Notes: generated by a model from the sequence alone, not told the origin. Shown: positions 20,445-37,038, counted from the first letter of the stretch. The stretch is 64,000 nt of DNA from Macrobrachium rosenbergii (GCF_040412425.1 NC_089743.1:90264903-90328902), one strand, 5' to 3'. Numbers and translations: made by a program.

Positions 20445-20884
20445 CCCAGAAGGTGGCTGGTCAGATGTATATACACCGATAGTTGATTTCATGACGTGGT
20501 CTGGGTACTCCGTGGCACGTTGAGACATTGCCCTACGATGGTATGTTCAAATGGACCAGTCCTGATGTTACCATGGCACATCGATTGCACGCATCGACGA
20601 TATATTCCGGGTTCCAGTTAGTTGGTAAAGCACTGGAGCTTCTTGGTGCCACTGAGACTGTGCCTCGCATTGGTAACCACCAGGCTAAGGGAGTATTAGA
20701 TAAGAGAGAGAGAGAGAATGCTATGTTATAAATTCGGTCTGACCATCAACATCACCAGTATGGTTTGTCATTTCCATAAAACCTCATCTCCTTGGCTAAC
20801 TCTCGAATTCATTCTCACAGATTTTGTGTATGTATCTTCCGTTCTACTTTTGTATATACTCATAAACACACACACGTACGCTAC
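20445..20884. other. Non-coding, nothing recognised
   Basis: A (GA)n at 20704-20717. A region near 20620-20690 faintly resembles a tRNA (TAGTTGGTAAAGCAC) but lacks a B box. Confidence 0.5.
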
Positions 20885-20897
20885 ACATATTATATAT

Positions 20898-20950
<53 letters not shown>

Positions 20951-20965
20951 CATACATACACATAT
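20885..20965. repeat. (TA)n then (CATA)n microsatellite
   Basis: TA repeats to about 20945, followed by CATACATACATACA. Confidence 0.93.
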
Positions 20966-21131
20966 ATGTATGCACGTAGTGCGTGACGGAATACGACTGG
21001 TTGTATCAAAATGTCAAACGTATGTATATATTTTTCTACTTAGTATTCTTAGCCTCTTTATTTTGTGCATTTTTTGAATGCGTACCTTATCTGAGAGCCC
21101 AATATTCCCAAGGGAAGAATATGGTGAACAT

Positions 21132-21281
21132 TCTCCTTGGAAGTGCATAGTCTCGATTCCACGTCAACGAGAACTGAATTCCAAGGCCATTCTTTGGCAG
21201 TTGAATGGTATGGAATGGTAAAGCGCTGGAAGTTGCCTCTCGCAAAGCTGGAATCGAGACACTTCTCCAAAGAGAATTTAC
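21132..21281. repeat. Imperfect hairpin with about 30-bp arms
   Basis: ATTCTCCTTGGAAGTG...TCTCGATTCCA at 21132-21163 pairs with TGGAATCGAGA...CTTCTCCAAAGAGAAT at about 21247-21281. Confidence 0.5.
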
Positions 21282-22216
21282 TTCAAATTTTTATTTTCGG
21301 ATGTAGGACCTCAGGTAAGGGGAAAACCAGCACGAGATGAAAAACGAAAACTAAAACATGCTTTGGAATTCCCTCAGGAACTAAGAGAGAGAGAGAGCAA
21401 CTCGTAACTGAGTTAGTACGTTGTAAGAGAAATTTACAGGAAAACTCACAAGGATAATAAGATTAATAACGTTTTGAATGCCTCTGCGCTTTCCGGCACT
21501 CTCCAAGGGCCGAAAGGAGGAGAGGATGAGAGAGAGAGAGAGAGGGACGGGGGGGAGAGAGACAAAATATGTTCTACCAGCCACAGCACATTCTTGAGAG
21601 GATGTCCATTCTTCCCGGGAATCAGATAAGCGTATCTAATGACAACAACAACATTTTGAATTTCGTTATATCTTTCCCTTCGGGTCTCCGTTACGCTCCT
21701 GAACACAGACACAGACACACACTTCTTTCGGTGTCGAGTAGGCGAGGTTTGGACCTCCTCCAGAAAGAGCTGCGTCATGCCGGAGCAAGTGGCTCGGCTA
21801 GACCCGCCCCAGAGCAGAGTGGGGCTGATTGAGTAGCCATTCTCAATCTGCCTTGTGTGTGTCAGCTCTTCAAATTATGGTTTACTTTGGGGGTTAGTGT
21901 TTTTAAACATTCTGCTAATTCTGAGGGTCATCTTTTCAGGCGTGGTTTATTGAGTTAAATTTTCAGTTCGTGGTTAATTTTATGATTAAATTTTCAAAAA
22001 TGGTTTGTTTTGTAGACCAACTTTTCGAAATAGCTCATTTTGTTAGTGGCCTTTTCAAGCCAGGCCTCTAAAAAGAACAGTTTATTTTGAGGATCAGCTC
22101 TGATACTTTTAGAAACATTAATGAAAGGAAGACTATGAAACTGCTATATGAGAATATCTGCAGAAGCATTAGAATGAATGAAACGACCTAAATTCCAGGA
22201 GGCATTAGTAAAAAGT

Positions 22217-22218
<2 letters not shown>
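21282..22218. other. Non-coding, nothing recognised
   Basis: (GA)n at 21384-21395 and 21528-21544. No supported gene. Confidence 0.5.

Positions 22219-22300
<82 letters not shown>
22219..22300. repeat. Compound (TA)n(TG)n microsatellite
   Basis: TA to about 22272, then TG to about 22298. Confidence 0.95.
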
Positions 22301-22303
<3 letters not shown>

Positions 22304-22309
22304 ATATAC

Positions 22310-22475
22310 TGACTACAGCCCACGGTAGCTAGCTGAACGCCAAATACATGCTACCATTACTTGCTTAAGCCAACGGAGCCGCATCTGCTTCATTGATCCG
22401 TATCCAGGGTGGTTCCTCCTGCCCCAAGGATCGAATCCGGGATTCAAAGCTTGGCAAGCGCCATTGTAATAAATG
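22310..22475 (-). mobile_element. Possible tRNA-derived SINE fragment
   Basis: On the minus strand GGATTCGATCC matches the Pol III B-box consensus GGTTCGANTCC closely, with a TGGCGCTTGCCAAGC sequence upstream where an A box would lie. It ends beside a (TA)n(TG)n tract. Confidence 0.35.
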
Positions 22476-22490
22476 GAGAGAGAGAGAGAG

Positions 22491-22764
22491 AAAGTATATC
22501 ATAGTTTAACTACACCACTGAGCTGATTAACAGCTGGCCCGAAGGATTAGACTTATTTTACTTGACTGAGAACCAGCTGGTCACCTAGCAACGGGACCTA
22601 CAGCTTATTGTGGAATCCGAACCACATTATGACGAGAAATGAATTTCTATCACCAGAAATAAATTCCCCTAATTCCTCTAATTCTGCATTGCCAGCCGGA
22701 GACTCGAACGCTGGGCCAACAGCGTGCTAGCCGAGAGTTCTAGCCACCCCTACAATGAAGAACT
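22491..22764 (-). mobile_element. tRNA-derived SINE, second copy at 54.7 kb
   Basis: The reverse complement aligns over its full length with 54701-54984. It starts at AGTTCTTCATTG, runs through GGCTAGAACTCTCGGCTAGC (Pol III A-box-like) and CGTTCGAGTCTCC (B-box-like), and ends in the GCTCAGTGGTGTAG/TTAAACTA region. The body contains AATTTATTTCTGGTGATAG and GTGGTTCGGATTCCACAATA. Confidence 0.65.
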
Positions 22765-23212
22765 GTGGAGAGAGAGACTCTAAGTGAAAATCCTTTTTTC
22801 TTTCAAGCACGCGACTTCTCACCAAAATGGGTTTTCCTACTAAGAAAATAAAAACCCAATCAACGAATGAAACAAAAGAAGGCATGGCGAGAATAAGCGT
22901 GTTCCATGACAGCGCAATTCAACGAGATAATATGTGATTTCCTCCCCACTCACAAAGACTAATGTTTCTAACATTCGGTCATTAAGAACCCAATTGAAGT
23001 TAATAACCAGTCATTGGATGACAATGGATAAAAACGGGAGATAGAAAAAGTCCTGTCACCTAATTGTGAAAGTGGATGGACAAGTATCATTTTTCGAGAT
23101 GTTATTGTATGTTTGCCACGTTCTCTTTCCCCTCTGGAAAGACTTTTAACAAAAAGCTGCACTGGAAATTCTCTCTCTCTCTCTCTAGCGTATATATATG
23201 CGTGTGTGTGCG

Positions 23213-23246
<34 letters not shown>

Positions 23247-23319
23247 GGAGTGTTTCAGGGGTCCTTGTTACACAAAACGTTAATGGAAAAGTCGGCTACG
23301 CCTAGCTCCCCCGCCGCCC

Positions 23320-23371
<52 letters not shown>

Positions 23372-25885
23372 AGTGTGCGCGCGTCAGTGCGGAATCTTCT
23401 AGACAAGATGCTATAGTGAAAAAGTCTGCTGCGTGTCACGAGACTGACATTACGTTCGTTTCCCATTTACTCTTCACAGTTTATCAAGAACTTCCTTTGC
23501 CGAATGAACTGAAGTTCTTCACTCAACTTTTTCATTCTCATTCGCAATGGAGAAAGTCGAGGTATTTTCCTTTTGTTATCTTTCGTAGAGATCTGAAATC
23601 ATCATGGAATATAATGCCCCAAAAAAATCAATCTTAACCTTCTTGTTCGTAAAGATATCCGGAGATCTGAACCATCATATTTACAAATATATGATTCCAT
23701 CTTGATGTAATTTTGGGAGATGAGTCACAATATCATAACATAAATATGTAGTAACCTGGGTATGTTTACAAAACTAGTGATTTACCAACTGCCCACGTCA
23801 CAGGGGTAGGCTATTGCCTTAACCCGCGGTATAGCACTGTTCCTATGTGGCATTGGGCAAAACTACAAGTGTATGTAAGTGTACATGAGAGGAGGGCTAT
23901 TGAAATCAAAATCCCTCCTTGATAAAAATCGGCAATTGATTAAAATCTTACAATTACAACGCATGATCATCGCCATACTATGCCTGGGATATATAGGTAA
24001 TTAAAGTACATGGTAAGAAAGAGTTTCAAAGTATGGTTTTTGCTTGGTCGTCTTTTTAATGGAGGTACCTTAATGGAATATTTGTATTGGCTGATTATTC
24101 CTTGATGTTTCTCTTCGTTGCCTACCTTATTCAGTGTAAATTATTCTGCCCCCGGGGAGTCTAGTTACGGTAACCAAGGGTGCGCCCCCTGATGATGGAC
24201 CTCTTGCAACGTTACGTCAACCCGTACGGAGATGGAGCAGAATTGCAGCCAGGAATATTAATAGAGGAGAGAAAATCGCCTAGTTAGAATAACTACTCTA
24301 CTGCGCATCAGTTTACTCATTCAGTGAATCAGCCACCGTTCACATCTGCAGAATTTGGGAGGTGCAGGATCATGGCGTGAGGGGTGAGCATCTGAGGTAT
24401 TCATTCGGCTGCCGCTCTATTAGAAGCGGTTCTGCTTCTCCTGCCAACTCTCGACCCACCCTTGATAGTCACGACATTAAGCAAAGACGAAATTTCTGTC
24501 AGTGTTGCTTCAAGATGATGTTTACGTCAAGTATGTTGCTGTGACGGGCACCCGAAATATGAGGGTGCATGAGGCACAACACACGTGGGCAGTGTGGAGA
24601 GCACAGAACCATGGCAAACCTATTATTATGTTATCTCTCTCAGTTATGATTTTTAGGGACATATTCGGGCTTATTAATGATTTGTCCCACCTTTCAAAGT
24701 TGTGTAGTCACTGTGTAACGTGTAATTTCCCTGAGTATTTTATTTACCTAAAATTCCTATATTTTTTAAATGAAAAAACTAGGCCTATTGATTACTGTAT
24801 ACGTAAGAATTAGTCGTTTGCAGAGACCAATTATCATAATTAGCCTGTTACACGTTAAGAATCAAAGACTAAGGAATGATTTCTTTTACATCAAGGACAA
24901 TATTTCTTAAGAAACGCTTAATGTTGAAGTTTGTGTGCTGAAAAATTGACTTCTTGAACACTGAGATGTGATCGGTCTTTCAATAATTATTTTCACTTAT
25001 GGGTCATCTTAAACTTTGATAATCATATAATCTGCTTGCATGGCAGTTCTTACTACACTCCAGTGTAAAGACTAGTAATATTTCCTGTCCAGCTAAAAAT
25101 AAAAATAAAAGCATTTAAATTCCTTTTGTTGTTGACACCGAATCTACTCCTGCCATGCGGATTAATATGGCTACGTACCTACTCTTGCTTTGCATGGTAT
25201 AGAACAAGGACCGTAGACCAACAATTTGTTTGAAGCCATTTGATACGTATAAACTGGTTTTCAAAGACATACTTCGTTCAGTTTTGAAAATACCGTGAGA
25301 TTAGAGACGGGGAAATGGGCAACCATTCCGCGAGCTTTTCCACGAACACGGCATAGGCCTATATTTTTTTTTACTCGTAATGAAATCATACCTGGAACGT
25401 CCATTCTGCTTCCTATCATTGTCTACCGATGAAGAAAATGTGCTGTATGAGAATGCTTGCAGGAGGATGTATCCCAAATAAAGCATACGTTGTCAACTTT
25501 GGAGATTTAAGCTTCAACGACAGTTATTCCTGTCGATGCTGAGGGACAACTGACAGTCTGACAGTAATAGTGCGTGTCAGTGCAACGTGCATTATTATCC
25601 CAGCCATGAAATTACCAGCTAGATGATAAAATACGTTATGCCATATATAATATATATACATAATATATATGTTATATATGGAGAGAGAGAGACGTATTCT
25701 TGTGTTATTAATTAAAGATAATGCAAGTTTTCTCATATAGCATTTGGTGTGATATACTGTAGCCTGCTTTTTTTCTCTTTTTTTGAGCAGACGGTAAACA
25801 TCGGCAAGATGCTTTTATCATGCTTGAGAATGCCTATCTTATTGTAATAAATAAATGCACCAGCTTTGTATATGTCAAACTACAT
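22765..25885. other. Gene-poor stretch with microsatellites
   Basis: Holds (TC)n at 23171-23188, (TATG)n at 23216-23242, a (TC)n of about 50 bp at 23320-23368 and TA/GA tracts at 25643-25692. The 24.1-24.6 kb part is more GC-rich, but no exon with supported splice sites was found. Confidence 0.5.
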
Positions 25886-26190
25886 ATGAATGAATTATAG
25901 AATTTACGACAACGGCCAAGCACTGGGACCTATAAGGTCAATCAGCGCTGAATGGGAAACTGAGAGTGATTTGAAGGTGTAACAGGAGGAAAACCTTGCA
26001 GTTGCACTACGAAACAATTGTTAGGAGAGGGTGGAAAGTAAGATGGAAGAATGAGAATATGAACTGAGAGACAGTAAAAGGAAATGTTAGGGGTTGCAGC
26101 CTGGGGCCGACGGGACGGTACAAAGAACCTCACGTAATGGCTACAGCGCACCGCGTGAGGTGCGCTGACGGCACTACCCCTCTACGGGTT
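25886..26190 (+). repeat. Dispersed repeat, common decapod type
   Basis: A 300-bp unit with GGCCAAGCACTGGGACCTAT, GAAAACCTTGCAGTTGCACT, GAGAGGGTGGAAAGTAAGAT and a GC-rich end (GTGAGGTGCGCTGACGGCAC). I recognise it from memory as very abundant in decapod sequences. I see no clear termini or coding. Confidence 0.55.
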
Positions 26191-27141
26191 TTAAAATACA
26201 AAATACCGGAGTCATATCCAAGATAATATCCTAGCATCACCATCTTCTATAATTCTGCAACCTGACTCGACAATAAAACCGACAATTATTGCAAATTTCA
26301 TAAATGAATAAAAAAAATCACTTCAGGAACGAATCTGCATTTTACGCCAGTCAGTTCCATTCGTCATACAACAGTGTTTAGGGACTACTTAAAACTGCAC
26401 AATCTACGCAAATTGATAATTAAGGAAAAAAAAAGGTACAAGCTCAAAACTAAATTAACAAAAAGAAGCGTGGGGCGCAAAAATAAATATGTTATCTTAA
26501 CCCTAATTAACGTCGCGCCCTTAGGACGAATCTCTAACACGTTAACTGTCATTCCGATTTCTCGGTCAGTAACTGCCATTGTTGCTTGATAAGCGTAGGT
26601 GACCGAAGAGTGAAATGTACTTTTCATTGTTTATCGCAAACTTGTATTGCATTCAAAACTTCCTAACCGTCTTCACCACTTATATATATTTAAATATATG
26701 TATATATATGTATGTGTTTGTGTGTATGTATGTATGTATGTACGTGCACAATATGTATGTATAAATAATCTACTTCGTTAATTAGACCTACCAGTACACT
26801 GGTAGACTGTTAGCAAAATATAATGTTCTATATACAGGGATTAAGAATTTCATATGGGATATGTTATTTACATTCTGCATGTAAGCACATTTCATATAAG
26901 TTCACCTGATAGTCGGGTTGCTCTGGTAATGCATTTTAGCCGTAACCTCTGTTGGGTGATGAGCAGAATGAGCTCAGCACCTAACATGGTCATCTCCAAT
27001 TACTTGCAGAATTCTGAGAGGGTAGCGCACACGAACAGTACTAGGCATGCATTTTCGAGATTCGCAGTTTTACTCCTAGCCTGGAGCTTAACAGTCGACC
27101 CAGATGTGAATGGGTAACAAATTCAGCTGGGTTCAAAATAA
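26191..27141. other. Non-coding, nothing recognised
   Basis: TA/TATG tracts at 26683-26765. No supported gene. Confidence 0.5.
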
Positions 27142-30732
<3,591 letters not shown>

Positions 30733-31115
30733 TTAGTTGTCTGTAAAAGAAAACTATTGAGATGACTGTCCGTCCATCCGCACTTTTTCTGTCCACCCTC
30801 AGATCTTAAAAACTACTTAGGCTATAGAGCTGCAAATTGGCATGTTGATCATCCTTCCTCCAGTCATCAAACATACCAAATTGCAGCCCTCTAGCCTCAG
30901 TAGTTTTTATTTTATTTAAAGCTAAAGTTAGGCATGATCATGCGTCTGGCACCGCTATATGTACCAACAACACTGGCCACAACCGGGCCGTGGCTGAAAG
31001 TTTCATGGGCCGCTGCTGATAGTTTCACGGGCCGTTACTGAGAGTTTCATACAGTATTATACACTCCACAGAAAATTCGATTGCGCCGAAGAAACTTCAT
31101 CGCATTTGTTACCTG
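30733..31115 (+). repeat. Dispersed repeat with internal inverted arms
   Basis: It begins TAGTTGTCTGTAAAAGAAAA and ends at GCGCCGAAGAAACTTC plus TTGTTACCTGTT. The segment 30808-30851 (AAAAACTACTTAGGCT...TGTTGATCAT) pairs with 30866-30908 (ATCAAACATACCAAATTGCA...GTAGTTTTT). A GGGCCGTGGCTGAAAGTTTC / GGGCCGCTGCTGATAGTTTC / GGGCCGTTACTGAGAGTTTC triplicate of about 28 bp follows at 30985-31050. I recognise it from memory as an abundant decapod repeat. Confidence 0.6.
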
Positions 31116-31279
31116 TTCAATACTGACACCACTACAAAAATCGTGAACTTATTATTCATCATTACGTTCAGTTCTTCTGCAGCTTGTGGTACAACAGTCT
31201 TCATCCCCCGCATACCTCTTATCCATGACCTCGTAAAAGAATTTCACCTAACATTATCTTCCTTTCGACAGGTAATTCG

Positions 31280-31280
<1 letters not shown>
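31116..31280. other. Non-coding spacer
   Basis: Nothing recognised between the dispersed repeat and the (TC)n tract. Confidence 0.5.

Positions 31281-31341
<61 letters not shown>
31281..31341. repeat. (TC)n microsatellite
   Basis: Nearly pure CT, about 60 bp. Confidence 0.95.
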
Positions 31342-31346
<5 letters not shown>

Positions 31347-32107
31347 GTGGATATTTTTAGATAATAATTCTGGGAGTTGCCTTGGCACCAATACCGCTCC
31401 GGATAATGTCCCAGCGTTTGGCTTTTGTTCACTTTAGTTTTACAATCTAGACTCGAGTGTTTTGTTCATTGGCCCCCTTTTTAATTTTATTGCGATTATC
31501 TTTTGCTCTTGTTCTTGATTGATTGTCTTCCAGGTCTTATCGCGCATCCCAGCTTTCCTTCTTGTTGTCCCGAAGGCCTACTTCTTTTCGCTAGCGGTTG
31601 CAGAAAAATTTCATTGGGCGGGGGTACCAATTTTCATATACATATTTACATATATATACTATTTCTATAATAGATTTTCATTTTTTTCCATTTTTATATT
31701 TCTCGTTTATGTTGGTATTATCTAAATCTTCAGTATTATTTTTTTGTCATTTTTAATGGAGGTGGCACGTGCCCCACAAAACCCGGATCCGGTAGTGTTT
31801 CTTCTGCAGTAGACTGACATATCCAGACGCCTAATAATTGTCTTTCAGTTTGTTGAAAGAAGAATAAACAAACACAACAAAATGAAATACTAAACCCTAA
31901 CGTCTGTTAAACGCTCTGTCAACAGAGGAGACATCATGTATATCTGTGTGTGGTCTTTAATATCCAAGATCCAAAATACCTCTTTTATTGCCGCGCAATT
32001 ACCGACGAAGGTATTACATCAGGTATGCAATTAATTACCGGTAGATGGCGTACTCAGGATCACTAAAATCTGGCGTTTAATGAGGAACCCTTGGGATGTG
32101 CTACTTT

Positions 32108-32109
<2 letters not shown>
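31342..32109. other. Non-coding, nothing recognised
   Basis: No supported exon or element. Confidence 0.5.

Positions 32110-32161
<52 letters not shown>
32110..32161. repeat. (GA)n microsatellite
   Basis: Pure AG, about 52 bp. Confidence 0.95.
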
Positions 32162-32165
<4 letters not shown>

Positions 32166-32520
32166 AAAAATTAAACACCAAAACGAACGTAGAGGGAAGT
32201 GTTATGGACTGTGTGTGGCCAGAATTACGCTCGGCCGAAGGTGTCGTATCTGGGTAACTGCAGCCGACTTTTAATGGCCGATCGTGATGATAGATGCAGC
32301 AATTAAAGAAGCGTTCTCTCCTCCTTCGAGGCCTTCGTCCGCCATCGTCTGGAAGGAATGGCCTGAGATCCCGCGCGAGTTTAAGATCCGTAATTCCTCT
32401 TCAGTCGGTCATGTGTATAAGTATTTGAGAAGTTTTATCGCTGCTATGACACGAAAATACTACGGTCACCTCTTCAGTAATGAGTTCCCATTTCGGTTCA
32501 TTTTTTATCAGAAACTTGTT

Positions 32521-33032
32521 GGTTTTATATTTAATACCTTATCAATATTGCTTGTACCAAAATAGTTATGTATTCATAACTAATTTTCTGTTACTCTAAG
32601 TTGAATTCATTAACTCGAAACTCTTAAAAGTTATATATGGTTTTATATTTTAATACCTTATCAATATTACTTGCACCAAAATAGTTAGTATTCATTAATC
32701 TTCTGTGACTCTGAGTCGAAATTAACTGAAATCTTAAAAGTTATATAGTTTAATTTCATCCACAAGATTAATTCAAAATCTTGTTTAATTTATAAAGACG
32801 TCTTTCTGAACAAGAGAAAGACGTCTGAAGGTGTAAATTAATATTCCAGAAATTTGCAGATTAATCTTGTTGATGAAAATATCATGTAAGCTGAAAATAG
32901 CACCAAAATTAAACTTATATCACTTTTAAGAGTTTCGAGTTCATGAATTCAATTTAGAGTCAGAGAAAATTAGTTATGAATAGATAACTATTTTGGTGCA
33001 TGTAATGTCGTTATTAAATTATATTTAAAAAA
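32521..33032. mobile_element. Foldback element with about 110-bp inverted arms
   Basis: The left arm 32528-32636 (TTTAATACCTTATCAATATT...TCGAAACTCTTAAAAG) is the imperfect reverse complement of 32917-33030 (CTTTTAAGAGTTTCGAG...ACTATTTTGGTGCATG...TTATTAAATTATA). The left arm is also tandemly duplicated at 32640-32745. A perfect small hairpin, AGACGTCTTTCT/AGAAAGACGTCT, sits near the centre (32797-32826). Non-coding. Confidence 0.6.
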
Positions 33033-33555
33033 TGATGATTAGAGACTATAACAACTTCAAGGTCAGTCATGCTTTATTCCTTTTTCTAGGTGTATCATTG
33101 CTCATTGCTATACCACGAACTTTATTTATGCCTCTCCTTTGGTAAAGATATTCCTGTGGTGGTTTTTATAGCAATAATATTTTCATGTTTAAATGGAAGA
33201 AACTGCCAGAAACGCTACGACCGTAAAGTCCGCATTTCTCGTTTTTTATGGGTCTAATAAGTACCAGTTTTATTGCTGCCTTAAAATGATTTGTTTCCAA
33301 CTTAGGTGAGGAGTTACTTTTTAGATTTTTTTTCAGTTCGAATTTGAATAGATACATGAAATTCATTAGCAACGTATTGTGATTTATATAGTAACACTGG
33401 TGGTCGAAAAGACACAAACAAAAGTAGGTGGTATTACTTTGAACTGGAAGTATGATTCTCCATAAAAGCTCTTTATTCGGTCAACTGTATATATGATAGA
33501 ATAGTACTGATAGCATCTGGTTTGTTGCACTGTACCTTTCTTCATTTTATAATGA
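33033..33555. other. Non-coding, nothing recognised
   Basis: AT-rich. No supported feature. Confidence 0.5.
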
Positions 33556-33658
33556 TATAAAGTTAAAGCAACCACGGTTCGCTGTTGCTTATCAGAAAAG
33601 CTATCTTATAAAGTTAAAGCAACCAGGATTCACTATTGCTTATTATGATAAAAGCTAT
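33556..33658. repeat. Two-copy tandem duplication, 51-bp period
   Basis: ATAAAGTTAAAGCAACCA starts at 33556 and again at 33607. Both units end in AAAAGCTATCTT. Confidence 0.75.
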
Positions 33659-34311
33659 CTTTCCTTTTTTTGTGACAGCTTTTGTTTTTAATATTTTCAC
33701 ACTTTGGTTAATATTAATATGTTACTCTTCCCTCAGTAATTCCTGTTCGTCTAAGAATTATTTTATAAAGCAAAACCTCTGTAACATAATGTTGTTATTA
33801 ATTTTCACATTGCTAATATTAACACTTAAGTAGTTGTTCGTTTCAGCATCATTATATACAGTAAAATGACTTGGTTATCAAATGTTTTTCTCAGGAACTC
33901 GCTCTCATCACCACTATGTATATTCTGTCATCGCTCACTTCCCATTATCCCCATCTTTCTTCCGATTGTTTTCCTACTCATCTGCTACTACTGATCACAA
34001 AACCAGTCCCCATCACCGCCAGGAAGCTACTTCCAAGAGCTGTCTCCTACCAAAAGGTTTTTCCGTCATGAAAGCGGACCCGTACGAAAGACACGAATTT
34101 TAGCCCAAGGAAAAAACTGCTTTCACACAAGCAATTTTCATTCACTTGTCATTTTTTCCCAACGGCTTCATTTCTCATTAGGTAATGAGTTCTAATGATC
34201 AGATATGGTTTCATTTCTTCCAATGAGCTGCCATTCATTTTTGGACATTTTCTTCCAACGGTTTTATTCCTTTTCCCATTCGATTATTTTCTCGGATCTA
34301 TTATTCTTATT
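33659..34311. other. Non-coding; possible start of the 72-77-bp satellite
   Basis: From about 34150 the text (CATTTCTCATTAGGTAATGA, TTTCTTCCAATGAGCTGCCA) resembles the satellite at 34766-35290. Confidence 0.45.
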
Positions 34312-34318
34312 CTTATTC

Positions 34319-34407
<89 letters not shown>

Positions 34408-34511
34408 TAGCAAGTATTTTCTTCAAATGAGTCGACTTCTTTAATTCATATGCATTATCTTGCTTTAAAGTGATTTTTAAAATTTTTAGTTTTCTCCTGT
34501 TGACGTAATTG

Positions 34512-34570
<59 letters not shown>

Positions 34571-34618
34571 ACAATAGCCAATGAAAATGTATTAAAGAAG
34601 GTCTTTTTCCTAATTTAC

Positions 34619-34688
<70 letters not shown>
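34312..34688. repeat. Three long (ATT)n arrays
   Basis: (ATT)n at about 34303-34407, 34512-34569 and 34622-34688, separated by about 50-100 bp of unique AT-rich sequence. Confidence 0.95.
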
Positions 34689-34692
<4 letters not shown>

Positions 34693-34765
34693 AGATGAGC
34701 GTTTTCCTAAGGCTGATTCCTTTATCACGCATTTTATTTTATTGAACTGATATCTTCACCATCAC

Positions 34766-35290
34766 CCATTTTCCATCCAAAGATCTGATCTCATTTACTA
34801 TCAGACATTTCTCACAATCGGTCGTTTTATCCAAATCTGTCCTCATGTGCCATCATTCATTTTCTCCCAGTGACCTGATGTTCTTCATCACTTACCATTT
34901 TCATCTAAAATCTTGTCTCTATAAAATATTTTCTGTGAACAAACTGAAATCTTTCACCATCATCCATTTTCTCTCAAAGATCTATTCTCATTTGATATCA
35001 GGCATTTTCGCCTGATGAGCTGACATTTTGTATCCGCGTCGTTCTCATCCAAAGATCTGGTTTTATTCCCTATCAGATATTTCCTCGTAATGAGGTCACA
35101 TCTCTCACAATCAGCCATTTTCTTTCAAAGACATTTTCTCATCTGCTATTAGGCATTTTCTCTCAATGACCTAATGGCTCTCATCATTAGCCATTTTCCC
35201 CTCAAAGCTCTAATCCCGTGCTGTTGGGTACTTTCTGACTAATGAGCTGACGTTTTTGTACCACCAACCATTTTCTTGCAACGATCTAGG
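34766..35290. repeat. Degenerate satellite, about eight 57-78-bp units
   Basis: The landmark CCATTTTCTCTCAAAGATCT or a variant starts at 34766, 34822, 34895, 34964, 35037, 35115, 35191 and 35268. Each unit continues through TCTCATTTGCTATCAGGCAT and TCTCAATGAGCTGACATTT-like text. Confidence 0.75.
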
Positions 35291-36931
35291 AAAAGATTTT
35301 GTAAAAGTGTTGATAATAACTTCTGTTTATGTTTCACAATGAAAATATTCAATTCATTTTGCAACTGTATCGTCTTTTATCATATGAGGCTGTCCATTTT
35401 CTTGTGTAAGATATTGTTAGCATGGTTCTTATACCTTTCGTATCTGTGTGGATAGGAAAAACAGAATGGCAATTTTCTTTTTCCCAATCTAAGGAGAAAC
35501 TCATTACATATTCTGAGGTCCCCACCTCACCTCCCCCCCCCCTCCCCACAAAGTAAGAATAACGAATTTCTTTCAACCAAATTCTTTTGTATTCTGTTTT
35601 TCACAGGGCGTCCATTTCTCTCAAAATGTAGACGCTCTACGTCTCGCATTAGCAGAAAGCCAGTACTCATAATTACGATTTTTTTTTTTTAGATTTGGCG
35701 TGGGCCGGGGATGGGATGGTCATTATTTTAATGGAGATGAAAGATCGCCAAATTTAGCTGAAATTCATCAAACTGAGAAGCTGAAGGCGTCGCGATAATT
35801 CAGGCTTGATGAGGTTCCGAGAAAAAGTTCATTAGGCAATGTTACGCAAATGTCATTTAATCTGATCTTGTGGTGATACGGTTTAACATTCAGATGAGTT
35901 ATTACGATTTATAATAATATATATCCCGATCGTAAAAAGCTGTGCTGATATTCCTGAGGAATTTAGGCTACGTTCATTTACGTTCTTTTTTTATGATTTC
36001 GAATTATAAAACGTCATTAGAATCTAAAACAAGAAATTCTGTCCATAAAAAAACTAGTTATATTCCTAAGGAAATTAAGAAATAATCATGCAGTTTCACA
36101 CTTCTCGTCATAATTATTCAGTCAAAATACGAAAAGAAAATCTGTATCTTAATCAGACATGAAAATGATAAAATGATTTCTCGTATTCACTTCAGTATTG
36201 CATAAAATAAAGTAGAAACACATTTTCGAAAGGTAATTAAAGTCTGTGTTATTAACAGTTCCTTTCTCAGTGACTTCCTCATCTCTGTCAGCAACTGTGA
36301 CTGTTTTCAAGCTCTGTTTTCAAGCTCCCGAAAAGCAGTTGAAAGCAGTTTATGAGAAAAAGGAAATCTGATTTTTGGGGAGCGGATATTTGTTTCATTT
36401 ACATATTTCTGTGTAAAGTTGCCGAAGAAAAATTTTAGTGTGGCAGTCCGGTTAATAATTTATTTATTAATTAACAGTTGACTGATTAGTTTCCATATAC
36501 CTGGCGTTACAACGAAGGTCCTCGACGGGGAAAATGGGTACTTGCTAAAAGTAAATACATAACATAAAGAAAAACCTTTGCCGCAACTTTAATTTTGGAA
36601 AATAACGGGCTACTGTTTGTCGCTTTTTGGTAGCCCTTGCCAGTGGCAAGCCTTTGCCGACGTGCCGTGGCTTTGAACTTTGTTTTTTTCCCTTGAAGGT
36701 TTCAATTTACACCTTTTGAAGTTCGTTGGAATTCATGGATATCCTCACTTGTGAGTCTGGATTACGACCAAATCTACGAGTAAGGGACGAAATTGAATAA
36801 ATAAATTTCTCTTTTTGCTCTTTGAGTATTAGCGAGTGTCGATATGCACAGAGGATTCAATGGCTCATAGGCAGTTATGTTCAAGCATGCGTGTATACCC
36901 ATTTCATTGATGAGGGTAGGTCTCGTGAAGA

Positions 36932-36935
<4 letters not shown>
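35291..36935. other. Non-coding, nothing recognised
   Basis: A C-rich homopolymer block at 35531-35548. No exon or element supported. Confidence 0.5.
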
Positions 36936-36967
<32 letters not shown>

Positions 36968-37006
36968 AGGGAGAGGAGGATAAAAAGAGTTCAAGAGAGA
37001 GTTAGT

Positions 37007-37038
<32 letters not shown>

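Noticed and set aside
20620..20700. tRNA-like segment
   Set aside because: TAGTTGGTAAAGCAC resembles an A box, but no B box follows at the right distance.
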